In this document: one piece after another, positions 63,690 to 64,000 of the stretch
How positions within the stretch are numbered: the stretch's first letter is position 1
Layout of the letters: each line of letters begins with the position of its first letter
Assembly (NCBI GenBank): GCA_016584305.1
Contig: JACEEZ010024063.1
Span: forward strand, 136,001 to 200,000
Source of the DNA: Chionoecetes opilio
Taxonomy: Eukaryota > Arthropoda > Malacostraca > Decapoda > Majidae
Direction: 5' to 3'
Length of the DNA: 64,000 bases
Notes under the pieces: model-generated
The model's input: only the letters and a program-made list of their open reading frames with translations
Told to the model about the DNA's origin: nothing
Databases searched by the model: none
Made by a program: the position numbers and the translations under genes

Positions 63690-63742
63690 TAGGTTAGGTT
63701 AGGTTAGAAAAAACGTTAGGTTAGGTTAGGTTAGGTAAGGGT
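63690..63742. repeat. short interstitial (TTAGG)n
   Basis: TAGGTTAGGTTAGGTTAG, a 6-A interruption, then GTTAGGTTAGGTTAGGTTAG. Confidence 0.95.
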
Positions 63743-64000
63743 TTGGTTTACTACGGTGGGGGTAACTTTGTGTGGGAATCACAATGAGGTTATTTTCAAG
63801 AAAATCCTGCGGTTAGTTTCGGAGCTACAGCCATGCGTAGAGGGCCGCCAGCTGCTGAACTCGGGGAACGCATGAGGAACCCTGAGAGCACCTCAGAGCA
63901 CCTCACCTCGCCTCTCTGGAGGACAGTGGAGGTGTTCGTATATCCATTATGTACATTTTTTGGGTGACATTCCTATGTAAGTTATGACAAATGTACCAGT
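63743..64000. other. window end, no gene seen
   Basis: No recognised frame or repeat. Confidence 0.45.

Overview
The window is eukaryotic genomic DNA from an arthropod, most likely a decapod crustacean. The reasons are AG/GT-AG introns inside conserved animal genes, interstitial (TTAGG)n arrays (the arthropod telomere motif), very dense microsatellites, many tRNA-derived SINEs, RTE-like LINEs and a crowded set of short inverted-repeat DNA transposons. The species assignment is inference; no mitochondrial or rRNA marker is present.

Three conserved single-copy genes form the backbone, and their exon phases could be worked out base by base. (1) LETM1, + strand, 7791-19157: the last ten coding exons of the mitochondrial inner-membrane ion-exchange/ribosome-binding protein; the 5' exons lie upstream of, or hidden in, the first 7.8 kb. 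(2) FBXO28, - strand, 47314 down to 28168: complete in eight exons, 464 aa, with the F-box exon isolated 9.1 kb upstream of exon 2. (3) RBM39 (CAPER/HCC1-type splicing factor), - strand, 60478 down to 49797: complete in nine exons, 551 aa (RS domain, RRM1, RRM2, C-terminal UHM), with a spliced 5'-UTR exon suspected near 62.0 kb. LETM1 and FBXO28 converge; FBXO28 and RBM39 lie head-to-tail on the same strand. The three genes do not share an obvious pathway.

Almost everything else is mobile DNA, much of it inside introns. 1-7.8 kb: SINEs and G-rich MITEs of the CAGTGGCGTA type, a 680-bp TIR element and a 480-bp MITE. LETM1 introns: a hAT element with a clean 8-bp target duplication, a 330-bp minisatellite and a 930-bp GAGA array that both start at a 5' splice site, and an RTE-like LINE. 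19-28 kb: Harbinger-type and piggyBac-type MITEs, a P/THAP9-type transposase remnant, and a TA-target transposon nested in a piggyBac-type MITE. FBXO28 introns: a TIR element carrying a 2A ribosome-skipping peptide upstream of an uncharacterised zinc-finger ORF, a second RTE-like LINE, an intact-length ISXO2/Merlin-like transposase ORF whose catalytic triad appears lost, two further LINEs, a 1.2-kb palindromic element nested in one of them, and a palindrome whose loop is filled with telomere-like repeats. RBM39 introns: a palindromic MITE filling most of one intron, a TIR element with sequence relatives next to the ISXO2-like ORF, a Tc1/mariner element, and a duplicated copy of the terminal-exon acceptor.

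The best candidates for something undescribed are the 2A-bearing inverted-repeat element (30.8-32.9 kb), the catalytically altered ISXO2-like gene (38.6-39.5 kb), the splice-donor-derived GAGA array in LETM1, and the RBM39 duplicated acceptor that has become a CAG|GTAAGA double splice site. Coordinates of coding exons are firm; names of transposon superfamilies rest on termini, target duplications and remembered motifs and should be confirmed by database search.
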